Shown: one piece after another, positions 11,002-19,515 of the stretch
How the letters are laid out: each line of letters begins with the position of its first letter
Position numbering within the stretch: the stretch's first letter is position 1
Assembly: GCF_020886315.1 (NCBI RefSeq)
Contig: NZ_AP025226.1
Location: forward strand, 2,974,469-3,038,468
Origin: Saccharolobus caldissimus
Lineage (GTDB): Archaea; Thermoproteota; Thermoprotei_A; Sulfolobales; Sulfolobaceae
Direction of reading: 5' to 3'
DNA: 64,000 nucleotides
Notes under the pieces: model-generated
Told to the model about the DNA's origin: nothing
The model's input: only the letters and a program-made list of their open reading frames with translations
Database searches by the model: none
Made by a program: the position numbers and the translations under genes

Positions 11002-11619
11002 ATGAAATTATACAAATACAGACTAGATAAGGGATATTTAGTACCAGATGAGAATGGAGACGTTACTGTATTAATTAATGGAGAATTTGTAGTAATTTAC
11101 GACAAGAACGGAAATGAAATAAAAGATGTAAAATTTAAATATATTGGAAATGAGCAAATTCATTTAAATAAATTGAAATATATTGCAAAATTTATCAATA
11201 TTAATATAAATGAAAATGTATTCTTAGCTTATCCTACATTTCAAGAAAGAGTTCTTATAATAAATAAATATATGGGGAAAATATTTGAGGATTATGTATA
11301 TTTTCTACTTATCTCAAAAAATTACAAAGTGAAAAGGGAAAAAGAACTCTATGTTTCATTACATAATTTTACTCTTTCAAGATACCATAATAAACCTGAT
11401 TTTATTGTAGAAGATAAAATAGTAATAGAAGCGAAAATAAGTAAGAACGATTATACTCAAACCCTAGAGTACTCTAAATATTACAAAAGGGGCATGGTAG
11501 TCTTTCCGTTTACTGGAGAGTGTAGAGTGCCTAAAGGATGGATATGTGTTTTTAACGTTTTATTAGATAAGTCTAGATTCTACTCTCTTCTTGAAGATTT
11601 ATTATCTCGGTCTAAATAA
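11002..11619 (+). CDS. PD-(D/E)xK nuclease-like protein (205 aa)
   Basis: After a beta-rich N-terminal region the protein shows a clean nuclease signature: [15 protein letters not shown] with D133, E143 and K145, i.e. D-x9-ExK, the catalytic core of the PD-(D/E)xK superfamily. An arginine/lysine-rich strand precedes it ([13 protein letters not shown]). Such archaeal proteins include Holliday-junction resolvase and restriction-like families; which applies here is unclear. The stop lies 7 bases before the purT ATG, so they form one operon. Confidence 0.7.
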   Translation: MKLYKYRLDKGYLVPDENGDVTVLINGEFVVIYDKNGNEIKDVKFKYIGNEQIHLNKLKYIAKFINININENVFLAYPTFQERVLIINKYMGKIFEDYVYFLLISKNYKVKREKELYVSLHNFTLSRYHNKPDFIVEDKIVIEAKISKNDYTQTLEYSKYYKRGMVVFPFTGECRVPKGWICVFNVLLDKSRFYSLLEDLLSRSK

Positions 11620-11626
11620 ATGCCAT

Positions 11627-12823
11627 ATGGAAATAGGTACACCATTATTTGAGGGAGCAAAAAAAGTACTTCTGTTGGGTAGTGGTGAGTTAGGAAAGGA
11701 AATGGCTATTGAAGCCCAAAGAATGGGAATAGAAGTTATAGCAGTAGATAGATATGACTTAGCACCTGCTATGCATGTAGCTCACAGAAAGTACGTAGTG
11801 GATATGATGAACGGAAATGCTATAAAGGCTATCGTAAGAAGAGAAAACCCAGATGCTATAATAGCAGAAATAGAGGCTATAAATACTGATGCACTCATAG
11901 AATTGGAAAGTTATGGTTATAGAATAGCACCAAATGCAAATGCAGTAAAGATATGTATGAATAGAATAGAATTACGCAAATTAGCGGCGGAAAAGCTTAA
12001 GCTCCCTACTACTAAATATGCGTTTGCTGAAAATGTCGAAGAGGTAAGAAAAGCTTGTAAGGATATTGGTTATCCGTGCCTAATAAAACCTGAAATGAGC
12101 TCCAGTGGACATGGACACGTACTGATAAATAAGGATGAGGAGGCGGAAGACGCGTATAGGGAATCAATTTCGCATGCAAGAGGAAAAAGTAGAAGAGTAA
12201 TAGTCGAAGAATTTGTAAAAGTCGATACTGAATTAACGGTACTAACGTATAGGTATTATTCGTCTTCTACGGGTAACATAGTTACAAAGACTATAGAACC
12301 AATAGAACATAAAAGACCTAGTTATTATTACGTAGAATCATGGCACCCATCAACGGTATCCCAAAAGGTAAAGGATGAGGCTAAAGGCATAGCGACAAAA
12401 ATAGTAGAAGAATTAGGAGGATTTGGAATATATGGCGTAGAGATCCTAATATCTGGAAATAGAGTATTATTTAGTGAAGTAGCTCCTAGACCTCATGACA
12501 CTGGTTTAGTAACATTAGTTAGTAGTGATATAAATGAGTTCCAAATCCATATAAGAAGCGCATTAGGATTGCCAACGCCAGAAGTTAAATTGGTATCTCC
12601 AGCTGCATCTCATGTGATTTTAGCTCAAAGTGATGAGATTTGGGGTCCCAAATTTATTAATGTAGAAAGGGCGTTGGAAATACCTGGAGTTCAAGTAAGA
12701 TTATTCGGTAAGCCTTCCACATATAACAAAAGGAGAATGGGTGTAGTATTAGCTACGGGTAATAGTGTGGAGGAAGCTATAGAAAAAGTAAGAAAAGCCT
12801 CCTCCATGATATTAGTAAAGTGA
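11627..12823 (+). CDS. purT: Formate-dependent phosphoribosylglycinamide formyltransferase PurT
   Basis: I chose the ATG at 11627 (398 residues, [20 protein letters not shown]), which matches the usual PurT N-terminus [24 protein letters not shown]; an upstream TTG at 11591 only adds non-conserved residues. The ATP-grasp fold is evident ([14 protein letters not shown], then [12 protein letters not shown] with the metal-binding Glu and Arg). The enzyme makes formyl-GAR from GAR, formate and ATP in purine synthesis. It follows the nuclease-like gene by 7 bases and overlaps the convergent HDAC-like gene by 12. Confidence 0.95.
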   Translation: MEIGTPLFEGAKKVLLLGSGELGKEMAIEAQRMGIEVIAVDRYDLAPAMHVAHRKYVVDMMNGNAIKAIVRRENPDAIIAEIEAINTDALIELESYGYRIAPNANAVKICMNRIELRKLAAEKLKLPTTKYAFAENVEEVRKACKDIGYPCLIKPEMSSSGHGHVLINKDEEAEDAYRESISHARGKSRRVIVEEFVKVDTELTVLTYRYYSSSTGNIVTKTIEPIEHKRPSYYYVESWHPSTVSQKVKDEAKGIATKIVEELGGFGIYGVEILISGNRVLFSEVAPRPHDTGLVTLVSSDINEFQIHIRSALGLPTPEVKLVSPAASHVILAQSDEIWGPKFINVERALEIPGVQVRLFGKPSTYNKRRMGVVLATGNSVEEAIEKVRKASSMILVK

Positions 12824-13867
12824 ATGTATATTTTTTAACTGTTGAACTACATTTTTTACTTTTTCAAGAACAAATTGGGATGACTTAGTATAACAACAAT
12901 CATGTAAATGCTCATACTCTATATCATATATGTTTGCAATTTCTGCTACTGCAATTGCCCAAATTCTAGCAGTTGCATCATAATTATATCCACCACCGCC
13001 TAGCATTATTATTCTACCATTAGAATATTTATGAGATAACTCATGAACTTTTTTGATCACATCTAAATATCCATAAGTAGACAGTTTTAACTCCACTAAT
13101 GGATCATTAAAATGCGAGTCACCACCAACCATTAAAATAATCAGTTCTGGTTTATATCTTTCTAAAATTGGCACTACAACCTCATTAAAAGCCAATAAGT
13201 AAGCGTCATCTGCTGTCCCAGGAGGTAAGGGAATATTCACAGTATATCCCTTACCTTTACCACTTCCTATTTCATTTACATCACCACCTCCTGGGAAGAA
13301 ATTTTTATGAAACATATGTAAAGAAATTTTTAACACATTAGGATCATCATATAATAATTCCTGAGTTCCGTCTCCGTGATGACCATCTATGTCGATAATT
13401 GCTATCTTAGAGAAATTCTTCTCTGCCATCTTCGCAATTAATGCTACGTCATTAAATACACAAAATCCTCCTGCCTTATCTCTTTTAGCATGATGATAGC
13501 CTCCTCCAATATTTATTCCATGAACATACGAACCATCTTCCACAACTTTTAACGCTGTTACACTCCCGCTTACTCTAATTAGTGCGGCCTCATAAATTCC
13601 CTTAAATGCGGGAGTGTCCCCTTCGTCTAGATATCCTTTCCCTTCCAAGCTTTTACTTTTTATAAACTCAATATACTCTCTAGAGTGAATAATCTGTAAA
13701 ACGTCTTCTGAGATAAGATGTGGCTCAATTAGATCAATATAGTGGAAGGCTCCTCTCTCCTCAAGCAATTTTTTAGCTAGACTTTCCCTTAATGACTTAT
13801 AAGGATGATCGCCTGGAAATGAGTAATCATAGTACCTATCACTCCATATAAAAGCTGATTTATGCAA
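12812..13867 (-). CDS. Histone deacetylase / AcuC family hydrolase
   Basis: A 351-residue protein with the complete zinc amidohydrolase signature: [20 protein letters not shown] (the catalytic His pair), [24 protein letters not shown] (Zn-binding Asp/His), [10 protein letters not shown] (third ligand), and [16 protein letters not shown] (active-site Tyr). Archaeal members may deacetylate proteins, polyamines or acetoin-type substrates; with no eukaryotic-type histones in Sulfolobales, a chromatin protein such as Alba or a polyamine is possible but speculative. Confidence 0.9.
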   Translation of the reverse strand: MHKSAFIWSDRYYDYSFPGDHPYKSLRESLAKKLLEERGAFHYIDLIEPHLISEDVLQIIHSREYIEFIKSKSLEGKGYLDEGDTPAFKGIYEAALIRVSGSVTALKVVEDGSYVHGINIGGGYHHAKRDKAGGFCVFNDVALIAKMAEKNFSKIAIIDIDGHHGDGTQELLYDDPNVLKISLHMFHKNFFPGGGDVNEIGSGKGKGYTVNIPLPPGTADDAYLLAFNEVVVPILERYKPELIILMVGGDSHFNDPLVELKLSTYGYLDVIKKVHELSHKYSNGRIIMLGGGGYNYDATARIWAIAVAEIANIYDIEYEHLHDCCYTKSSQFVLEKVKNVVQQLKNIHSLY

Positions 13868-13914
13868 TCTATATCAATACTTTTTTATTTTTCAATTTAA
13901 AATACTTATCTAGT

Positions 13915-15054
13915 ATGTTAGAAGATACTTTAATCTTAAAACCGCAGTATGTGGCACGAAGTATGGATAAACTAGGAGATGTGATTTCTAAGATGAAAGA
14001 GTATAAAATGTGGACAGTCCCTGTAGTTAAGGATAGAAAATTATTAGGCTTAGTATCATATAAAGATCTTCTCTCTAGAAGGGTTAGTCTAGAGACTAAA
14101 GTTATTAACGTAATGAGCCCTAGCGTAGCTGTTCAGAATACTGACGATCTAAATAACGTTATCGCAAGATTCTATACCACTAAGGCGAGAGTTCTGCCAG
14201 TAGTAAATGAGAGAAGAGAATTCATTGGAATAATTACACGTGAGTCTTTACTTTCATATCTCTTAAAAGCAGACCAGATACCTAATAAGACTGCGAGAGA
14301 GTACATGAGCTTCCCAGCAGCTACGATTGATGAAAACGACTCCATTGCTAGAGCTAGGTGGATAATGATAAGGGATAATATAAGTAGATTGCCAGCTACA
14401 AAGGATTATAGATTAACGGGAATAGTTACTGCTAGAGATATCGTAGATGCATTATATAGTGTTAGCGGAAGGAAAAGGGAGTCGATAATGAAAGATGAGG
14501 AGAGAATTATGGCTATGCCAGTTAAGGAGATAATGAAGTATCCAGTAATAACTGCTAATGGAAATGAGCCATTAACTGAGGTAACTTCAAAATTACTTAA
14601 ATTTAGGATCTCGGGAATGCCAGTAATGGAAGGAGATAGAATAGCAGGGGTAATTAGCGGTTTAGATGTCATAAAGGCTATTGCGGATAAAATGCAACTA
14701 AGTATGCCTATTGAGGCTAAAATACCTCAAGCATTAAAGTCTAATCTGGATTTTAAGTCAAATATGGATGGAATTCTAGAGAGGTATTTAAGCAAAATAG
14801 AGAGGTTAACTGATGTCATAAGTTTTAAGGTGTCATTTAAAGAGGAAATGTCTAGTTCAAGAGGAAATAAGAAATTATATACTGCAATTGTAAGGGTAAC
14901 TACAAAGATTGGAGACTATGTAGCTAAAGACACTGACTGGGAGCCTATAGTAGCAGTCAAAAATGCTGTGGATAAAATAGAGGAAAGAATACTAAGGAAA
15001 TTAAGAAAAATAGAAGAGAGCAATAAAAAAGGAATTAAGGCAGAAGAGGCTTGA
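13915..15054 (+). CDS. Four-CBS-domain protein with C-terminal HPF/RaiA-like domain
   Basis: The 379-residue protein has four CBS motifs in two Bateman pairs: about 10-60 (MWTVPVVKDRKLLGLVSYKD), 65-118 (INVMSPSVAV), 128-180 (AREYMSFPA, GIVTARDIVDA) and 200-250 (VKEIMKYPVITANG, GVISGLDVI). Residues about 280-370 resemble ribosome hibernation-promoting factor (HPF/RaiA): SSSRGNKKLYTAIVRVTTK, then EPIVAVKNAVDKIEERILRK, which parallels the AxDLYAAIDLxxDKLERQLRK ending. The combination suggests adenine-nucleotide sensing coupled to ribosome binding; this is inference. The stop overlaps the TTG of the nitrilase gene (TTGA). Confidence 0.75.
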   Translation: MLEDTLILKPQYVARSMDKLGDVISKMKEYKMWTVPVVKDRKLLGLVSYKDLLSRRVSLETKVINVMSPSVAVQNTDDLNNVIARFYTTKARVLPVVNERREFIGIITRESLLSYLLKADQIPNKTAREYMSFPAATIDENDSIARARWIMIRDNISRLPATKDYRLTGIVTARDIVDALYSVSGRKRESIMKDEERIMAMPVKEIMKYPVITANGNEPLTEVTSKLLKFRISGMPVMEGDRIAGVISGLDVIKAIADKMQLSMPIEAKIPQALKSNLDFKSNMDGILERYLSKIERLTDVISFKVSFKEEMSSSRGNKKLYTAIVRVTTKIGDYVAKDTDWEPIVAVKNAVDKIEERILRKLRKIEESNKKGIKAEEA

Positions 15055-15767
15055 AAATTGGAGTAGTCCAACCATTAGAAATAAACTCTGCTATTTCTTT
15101 GACAGAAAACGCGTTAAAAAACGGTGCTGAATTAGTACTATTACCAGAAAAATGGATCAAAAATATAGATGAAGTGCCATTATCAGAATTTCAGAAATTA
15201 GCAAAAAAATATACGGCATACATTATACCAGGAGCGTTTGAAGATGGAGTATCAGTAATTGCACCAATAATTGACGATAATGGTAACCTAAAGGGAATAG
15301 CTAAAAAAATCCACTTATTTAATGAAGAGAAATTAAGACTATTCCCCGGTAATGAAGCAATAATGTTTACATATAGAGGAATAAAGTTTGGAATATCTAT
15401 ATGCTATGATGTAGATTTTCCAGAACTTATAAGAGAATTATTCTTAAGGGGGGTAGAAATTCTTCTTGTACCATCTAAAGTAAAGAAAATTGGATTAGAA
15501 ATTTGGAGAGATTTCCTTAGAATAAGAACACTGGAAAATAGAATAGCAGTAGTTAACTCTAACGCATATAGTCCTCCAGACTTTCCAGGTGGAAGCATAG
15601 CTATAGTTCCAGAGCAAACAAGTAGTGGAATAGTCATTCCTAAAGTGGTCGGGGAATTAGGAAGTGAGGAAAATTATATGATAGTTGACATAGATCCCCT
15701 AAGTTACGTATATTTAAGGGGAGATAGGTTAAAAGAATTTGTGAAGTTTACAGTTAAAGAGTTATAA
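15051..15767 (+). CDS. Carbon-nitrogen hydrolase (nitrilase superfamily)
   Basis: The 238-residue protein starts at a TTG overlapping the CBS gene stop. The catalytic triad is visible: Glu in ELVLLPEKW, Lys in KKIHLFNEEKL, and Cys in FGISICYDVDFPE, followed by the RTLENRIAVVNSNAY segment. Typical members hydrolyse amides such as omega-amidates or N-carbamoyl compounds; the substrate here is not known. Coupled translation with the CBS-HPF protein suggests linked function or merely shared expression. Confidence 0.85.
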   Translation: MKIGVVQPLEINSAISLTENALKNGAELVLLPEKWIKNIDEVPLSEFQKLAKKYTAYIIPGAFEDGVSVIAPIIDDNGNLKGIAKKIHLFNEEKLRLFPGNEAIMFTYRGIKFGISICYDVDFPELIRELFLRGVEILLVPSKVKKIGLEIWRDFLRIRTLENRIAVVNSNAYSPPDFPGGSIAIVPEQTSSGIVIPKVVGELGSEENYMIVDIDPLSYVYLRGDRLKEFVKFTVKEL

Positions 15768-15805
15768 ACAGGTAAAATAATATGAAACTGCTAGTAATAA
15801 GAAGT

Positions 15806-16609
15806 TTACAATGGAATCTTATATGCTAATCCTCTAGCTATTTCTTCCTTTATAATTCCTTTTGATTTATAATCATAATATATTTCTAATTTAAATCTAG
15901 GATGCAATGTATCGCCTTTCATGATTTGTCCTTTTGATGCTTTTCCTTCAATTATTTTAAAATCTAAATTTTCCTCACTTTTCGTTATCAAAACCTTATT
16001 TTCATAAGGTATCACATTCATCGATAGCAGGGAAGGCATTAAATAATAAGCATAAGGTAAAGTTAAATTGACTAAGACTTTTTCATTTGACGATAATATC
16101 TTACTTACCACGTTAGCATCAGTAAATATATTTCTCTTCCTACTATACGACTTAACTTTTCCGTCTTCAAATTCTACTACTATATCTTCCTCTTGCCTAG
16201 AAGATATACTCTTTTCCAGTTGAGAATAGGTATTATATGCCATAAATGTAAATCTAACAACTCCTCTAATTATTAATGCCTTAGGAGGTATTGTCGAATT
16301 ATCTACGAAGTTCACAACGGTCTCATTACCTATTGGAATAGTGTAATATGGATAATAAAGGAAATTGTCTTCTTTAATGTTTAACATTCTAAGACTATTT
16401 TTAATAAATAAAATTTTATCAAACTTAAATTCATTATATATATCCCTTACCCTAGGCTCTAGGGTCTTGACTACATTAGAAATTATTTCATCCTCAAAAT
16501 AAGCATGTATTACTGGAATCAGATCTAATTTTTCACAATAATGATTAGCGATCTCTAAAGCCTTACCTAACGTAGAATATTTAGATAGTATTTTGAGAGA
16601 CTTCATCAA
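15806..16609 (-). CDS. Hypothetical protein (267 aa)
   Basis: An intact soluble 267-residue frame, MMKSLKILSKYSTLGKALEI at the start (either of two adjacent ATGs can serve). The sequence is an alternating alpha/beta protein with no motif I recognise; the central part has VVEFEDGKVKSYSRKR and the C-terminal third reads like a small beta barrel. It converges on the nitrilase gene, with 38 bases between the stops. Confidence 0.6.
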   Translation of the reverse strand: MMKSLKILSKYSTLGKALEIANHYCEKLDLIPVIHAYFEDEIISNVVKTLEPRVRDIYNEFKFDKILFIKNSLRMLNIKEDNFLYYPYYTIPIGNETVVNFVDNSTIPPKALIIRGVVRFTFMAYNTYSQLEKSISSRQEEDIVVEFEDGKVKSYSRKRNIFTDANVVSKILSSNEKVLVNLTLPYAYYLMPSLLSMNVIPYENKVLITKSEENLDFKIIEGKASKGQIMKGDTLHPRFKLEIYYDYKSKGIIKEEIARGLAYKIPL

Positions 16610-16763
16610 CTATGCTATTACTCTCAATATTAAAATAATTAACTAGATTCATAGGTAGTGCAATATCTGATTTTACAATATATGTAAGTAAATAATTAAT
16701 AAATGGTAGGTTTATATGTTAGCAACTAGTAGTTAACGTTAAATGGTACTTTACGATATAATA

Positions 16764-16826
16764 ACTATCAGAGCCGGCTAAGATTTCATCAGAAGCTTCT
16801 CAGTGTGGGGCTTACTCATCATGATG
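16764..16826 (-). ncRNA. C/D box guide sRNA (predicted), in the 3' flank of the 169-aa gene
   Basis: On the minus strand: box C ATGATGA (plus-strand 16816-16822), 12-nt guide GTAAGCCCCACA, box D' CTGA (16800-16803), 8-nt spacer, box C' TGATGA (16786-16791), 14-nt guide AATCTTAGCCGGCT, box D CTGA (16768-16771). The spacing and both exact C boxes fit archaeal C/D guide RNAs. It begins just after the stop codon of the gene encoded upstream on the same strand, so it may be processed from that transcript. Targets not identified. Confidence 0.7.
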
Positions 16827-16835
16827 AGCGCGCTC

Positions 16836-17345
16836 TTATCTGAACTTATGAAGACTACCACCGGCGCTGAAAAAGAGCATCTTACTTAATATTTCCTTTT
16901 TAGCTTTTTGCCTCATGCTATCTATATCAATACTCTCCTCTATTATTTTCATACTCTTCTTTTTGAACTCTGGGTTTATAAGTACTCTAGGGTATAGAGA
17001 CTTAGACTCTAGGAGATCTTTTGGATCATTATATCCATTTTCAGAAATTCTCACTATTACTTTACCGCCATTACAACCTATACAAACGCCATCAGAATTA
17101 AAATGCGGAATTATATATAATTTATAAATAGGTGAAAGTACTTTACCTTTAGCGGTAATATTAAAAATTACGTCTAAACCCATTCTTAAAAAGCCTGCAC
17201 ATAAATTCTTCCCTATTATAGATAAATTATCATAAATATAAGCTATATAACACCCTGCTATTTCTAAACTATCTACGCCTTTACCTGTAAGTATTTTCTT
17301 GAATTCATCAGCATAAATTATCGAATTATAGAGATACTCAAGCAT
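16836..17345 (-). CDS. Hypothetical protein (169 aa) with a CxxC knuckle
   Basis: A 169-residue frame running toward the C/D sRNA. It begins MLEYLYNSIIYADEFKKILT and contains GVCIGCNGGKVIV (CxxC) near residue 90, but no second metal pair is evident. The final residues (SAGGSLHKFR) are encoded within the last bases before the sRNA. It diverges from segA, whose start is about 120 bases away. Family unknown. Confidence 0.6.
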   Translation of the reverse strand: MLEYLYNSIIYADEFKKILTGKGVDSLEIAGCYIAYIYDNLSIIGKNLCAGFLRMGLDVIFNITAKGKVLSPIYKLYIIPHFNSDGVCIGCNGGKVIVRISENGYNDPKDLLESKSLYPRVLINPEFKKKSMKIIEESIDIDSMRQKAKKEILSKMLFFSAGGSLHKFR

Positions 17346-17454
17346 ACTTATACTTTTTAAAAAAGCCCAATATAAATATTATCATTATAATCTCTCAGAA
17401 AAATCATGTAAGGTATTATATAGTATAATTCTTTTAAGTCCTTAACCTTGAAGA

Positions 17455-17462
17455 GTCTAGAC
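17455..17462. promoter_or_regulatory. GTCTAGAC palindrome abutting the segA start (candidate SegB site)
   Basis: The perfect 8-bp palindrome GTCTAGAC sits directly before the segA ATG, within AAGAGTCTAGACATG. SegB of Sulfolobus is known to bind imperfect palindromes of the TAGAGTCTAGACTA type near segAB; this matches that core. A second perfect copy is at 19010-19017. Confidence 0.6.
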
Positions 17463-18125
17463 ATGATAATTACTGTTATTAATCAGAAAGGTGGTGTGGG
17501 GAAAACAACCACTTCAGTTAATCTGGCATATTATTTAAGCAAGGAGAAAAAGACGGCTCTTTTAGATTTAGACCCAGAGGGAGGAGCTACAGTATCATAT
17601 GGAATGAAAAGGGAGTTAAGAGAATTAGAATTGGGCGGAAAAAGTGTTAATATATTTAATGTAGAAGTATTCCCATCACATATAGGGTTACTAAAGCTTG
17701 AAATAAATGGAGATGTAGAAGAGATAAGCAGTAGAATTAAAGAAATAGGGAAAAGTTTTGACTTTCTAGTAATAGATACACCGCCTAATTTAGGAACTTT
17801 AGCTATATCTGCAATGTTGGTAGCAGACAAGATAATTTCACCAGTGACGCCACAACCTTTAGCTATAGAGGCCATAAGAAACCTAGACACTAGACTCAAA
17901 AGTATAGGAAAGAATGCATTTTCTTTTACTAACTTTTCTAAAAAAGTTGTTAAATTAGATGATCTTTCTGCAGTCAAATTTACCGATATAGCTATCCCCC
18001 CATCTAGACTATTTATAGAAGCCTCTAGACTTGGGGTTCCTGCATTAAGATATGAAGAAGTAAGAATGAAGAGACCTAAATTGATAATATACTATCAGCA
18101 ATTAGCAAAGGTGATTAAAGAATGA
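17463..18125 (+). CDS. segA: SegA, ParA/MinD-type chromosome-segregation ATPase
   Basis: I chose the ATG at 17463 (220 residues, MIITVINQKGGVGKTTTSVN) over an upstream TTG at 17448, because the deviant Walker A KGGVGKTT normally lies at the very N-terminus and the extra codons cover a palindromic site. Further motifs: DLDPEGGATVS and FLVIDTPPNLG (Walker B/switch). ParA-type ATPases polymerise or form gradients on DNA with a partner. The stop overlaps segB by ATGA, the organisation known for Sulfolobus segAB. Confidence 0.9.
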   Translation: MIITVINQKGGVGKTTTSVNLAYYLSKEKKTALLDLDPEGGATVSYGMKRELRELELGGKSVNIFNVEVFPSHIGLLKLEINGDVEEISSRIKEIGKSFDFLVIDTPPNLGTLAISAMLVADKIISPVTPQPLAIEAIRNLDTRLKSIGKNAFSFTNFSKKVVKLDDLSAVKFTDIAIPPSRLFIEASRLGVPALRYEEVRMKRPKLIIYYQQLAKVIKE

Positions 18126-18448
18126 GTGAATTAGATTTTCTTTTAAAGAAAAGGAAGAATATTGAGGAAAATAAAAACGTTGAAGAAGTTAAGAATGAAA
18201 CAAAAGAGAATGTCAATAATAATAATACAGATAAGATTAAGAATGAAATGAAAAAATTCTTGGAAAGAGACCCTAAAATAGGAGTATGGAGTTATCCAGC
18301 ATTTTTAGTACTTCAATATCTTTATCACACAATTCCTGGGTTTAAAATGAGTAGAGTAGCAAAGGAAGCTTTAGAAAGGGGATTGAAAGAGATGTATCCA
18401 GAACTTTTTGAGATAGCTGTAAAAATTACTGAAGAAAAATTTAAATAG
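18122..18448 (+). CDS. segB: SegB, archaea-specific DNA-binding partner of SegA
   Basis: This 108-residue protein has a charged, low-complexity N-terminus (residues 8-42, Lys/Glu/Asn-rich) and a compact C-terminal part: DPKIGVWSYPAFLVLQYLYH followed by SRVAKEALERGLKEMYPELF, the ribbon-helix-helix-like domain of SegB. It is translationally coupled to segA. Known function: binding of palindromic sites and stimulation of SegA in chromosome partitioning. Confidence 0.9.
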   Translation: MSELDFLLKKRKNIEENKNVEEVKNETKENVNNNNTDKIKNEMKKFLERDPKIGVWSYPAFLVLQYLYHTIPGFKMSRVAKEALERGLKEMYPELFEIAVKITEEKFK

Positions 18449-18535
18449 ACATAACTGGTATTATTACTAGGGTGTATTACAAATCAAGCTTATATGTGTA
18501 ATCTATATCTTTTTTGATAGAGTTAAGGTGATTTT

Positions 18536-18982
18536 ATGGACATATGCATAAAGGCTAAAAATGATGATGAAATCACAAGAGCATTACAATTAAACTATAA
18601 ATGTGTTGTATATCATAGGCCAATAAATAATGTTTTAACTTTTATACCAGATCAGTATTTATCTGATTTTAACAATATTGGAAATTCAGTTATAATTACA
18701 GACAATTTAGAATTAATAGAAAAAGCAAAGAATATGAATTTTAAAATTGCATATAAAGTTAATAATATAGTATTAAATACACTTGAATATGATTATTTTG
18801 TTCTGGAATTTTTACCAAAAAATTTAAGGGAGATAAGATTTCTTAAAGGAAAAATTTACGTGGATAATGTAGATGATTTGAACATCTATAGCAAATTGGA
18901 AAATTTAAAAATAGATGGAGTTTTTACAAATAAAATAGATTTTATATTATCAGTTAAGAAACTTTCTATGTATAAAAGATGA
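18536..18982 (+). CDS. Hypothetical protein (148 aa), possible half-barrel fold
   Basis: A 148-residue protein downstream of segAB with a Shine-Dalgarno-like AAGGTGAT 5-12 bases before its ATG. The sequence alternates short strands and helices (SVIITDNLELIEKAKNMNFK, then YFVLEFLPKNLREIRFLKGK, then KIDGVFTNKIDFILSVKK), much like the second half of a TIM barrel of the RNase P Rpp30 or phosphodiesterase type, but no catalytic residues can be assigned. Its end overlaps the next gene by 4 bases. Confidence 0.6.
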   Translation: MDICIKAKNDDEITRALQLNYKCVVYHRPINNVLTFIPDQYLSDFNNIGNSVIITDNLELIEKAKNMNFKIAYKVNNIVLNTLEYDYFVLEFLPKNLREIRFLKGKIYVDNVDDLNIYSKLENLKIDGVFTNKIDFILSVKKLSMYKR

Positions 18983-19401
18983 TGTTATGCGGAGACTGTG
19001 AAATATTAAGTCTAGACAATATTACTATAGACTGGAGAGAGAGGAGTATAAAGTATGCGAGAAATGTCGTGGGGAAGTGTTTAAAATTAAATTTTATAGT
19101 TGATAACGATACTATAATATTTAAGAGTTTAATAATACCATTTTTTAACGATCATAGAATTGCTAGTATTTTAGCTACAATAGGAAGAGCGAAGGAGTCA
19201 AGAATCTTCTATAAAGATTATAAAACATCAATATACATAGAGGATGATTTTCTTTATAAAATTAATACTAAAAATATTAGATTAATTAGATCTAAAATTT
19301 GCGGAAATTTTGCTTCGACTAATTTAAATTTCTGCTTGGGAAATGATCAATTTATGATAATTGGTAAGGATAAGGAACTAGTTTTAGAAGCCTTTAATTA
19401 A
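18979..19401 (+). CDS. Hypothetical protein (140 aa)
   Basis: A 140-residue frame translationally coupled (ATGA) to the preceding gene. It starts MMLCGDCEILSLDNITIDWR; four cysteines besides (residues 4, 7 and later) are scattered and do not make an obvious metal site beyond CGDC. Unrecognised family. A GTCTAGAC palindrome lies inside its first codons (19010-19017) and a 25-bp inverted repeat begins at its stop codon. Confidence 0.55.
   Translation: MMLCGDCEILSLDNITIDWRERSIKYARNVVGKCLKLNFIVDNDTIIFKSLIIPFFNDHRIASILATIGRAKESRIFYKDYKTSIYIEDDFLYKINTKNIRLIRSKICGNFASTNLNFCLGNDQFMIIGKDKELVLEAFN
19010..19017. promoter_or_regulatory. Second GTCTAGAC palindrome (candidate SegB site)
   Basis: The palindrome GTCTAGAC lies in TTAAGTCTAGACAAT inside the coding region about 1.55 kb from the first copy. 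Intragenic SegB sites are compatible with a centromere-like cluster; degenerate TCTAGAC copies also occur at about 18003 and 18024 inside segA. Confidence 0.45.
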
Positions 19402-19418
19402 TTCAATGAATTAATTAA
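19394..19418. terminator. Perfect 25-bp inverted repeat at the end of the segAB-linked gene pair
   Basis: Twelve-base arms (TTAATTAATTCA / TGAATTAATTAA) separated by a single A span the stop codon of the 140-residue gene. The AT-only stem could act as a transcript end, an RNA-processing site or a regulator-binding palindrome for the downstream secreted-protein gene. Which of these cannot be told from the sequence. Confidence 0.4.
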
Positions 19419-19515
19419 TTACATAAGAGAAATTAGAACTGGATTATGCAATAAAAATCCCCTTTGGTAATTAATTTCGTTATAGTCTCAGAATTTCATA
19501 AAAGCATCACAATAT

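Noticed and set aside
16821-16870. Plus-strand C/D sRNA candidate (C ATGATGA at 16821, D' CTGA at 16840, D CTGA at 16867)
   Set aside because: Its C' box (TATGAAG) is degenerate and the candidate overlaps the coding end of the 169-aa gene; the minus-strand candidate has exact boxes and lies outside the gene.
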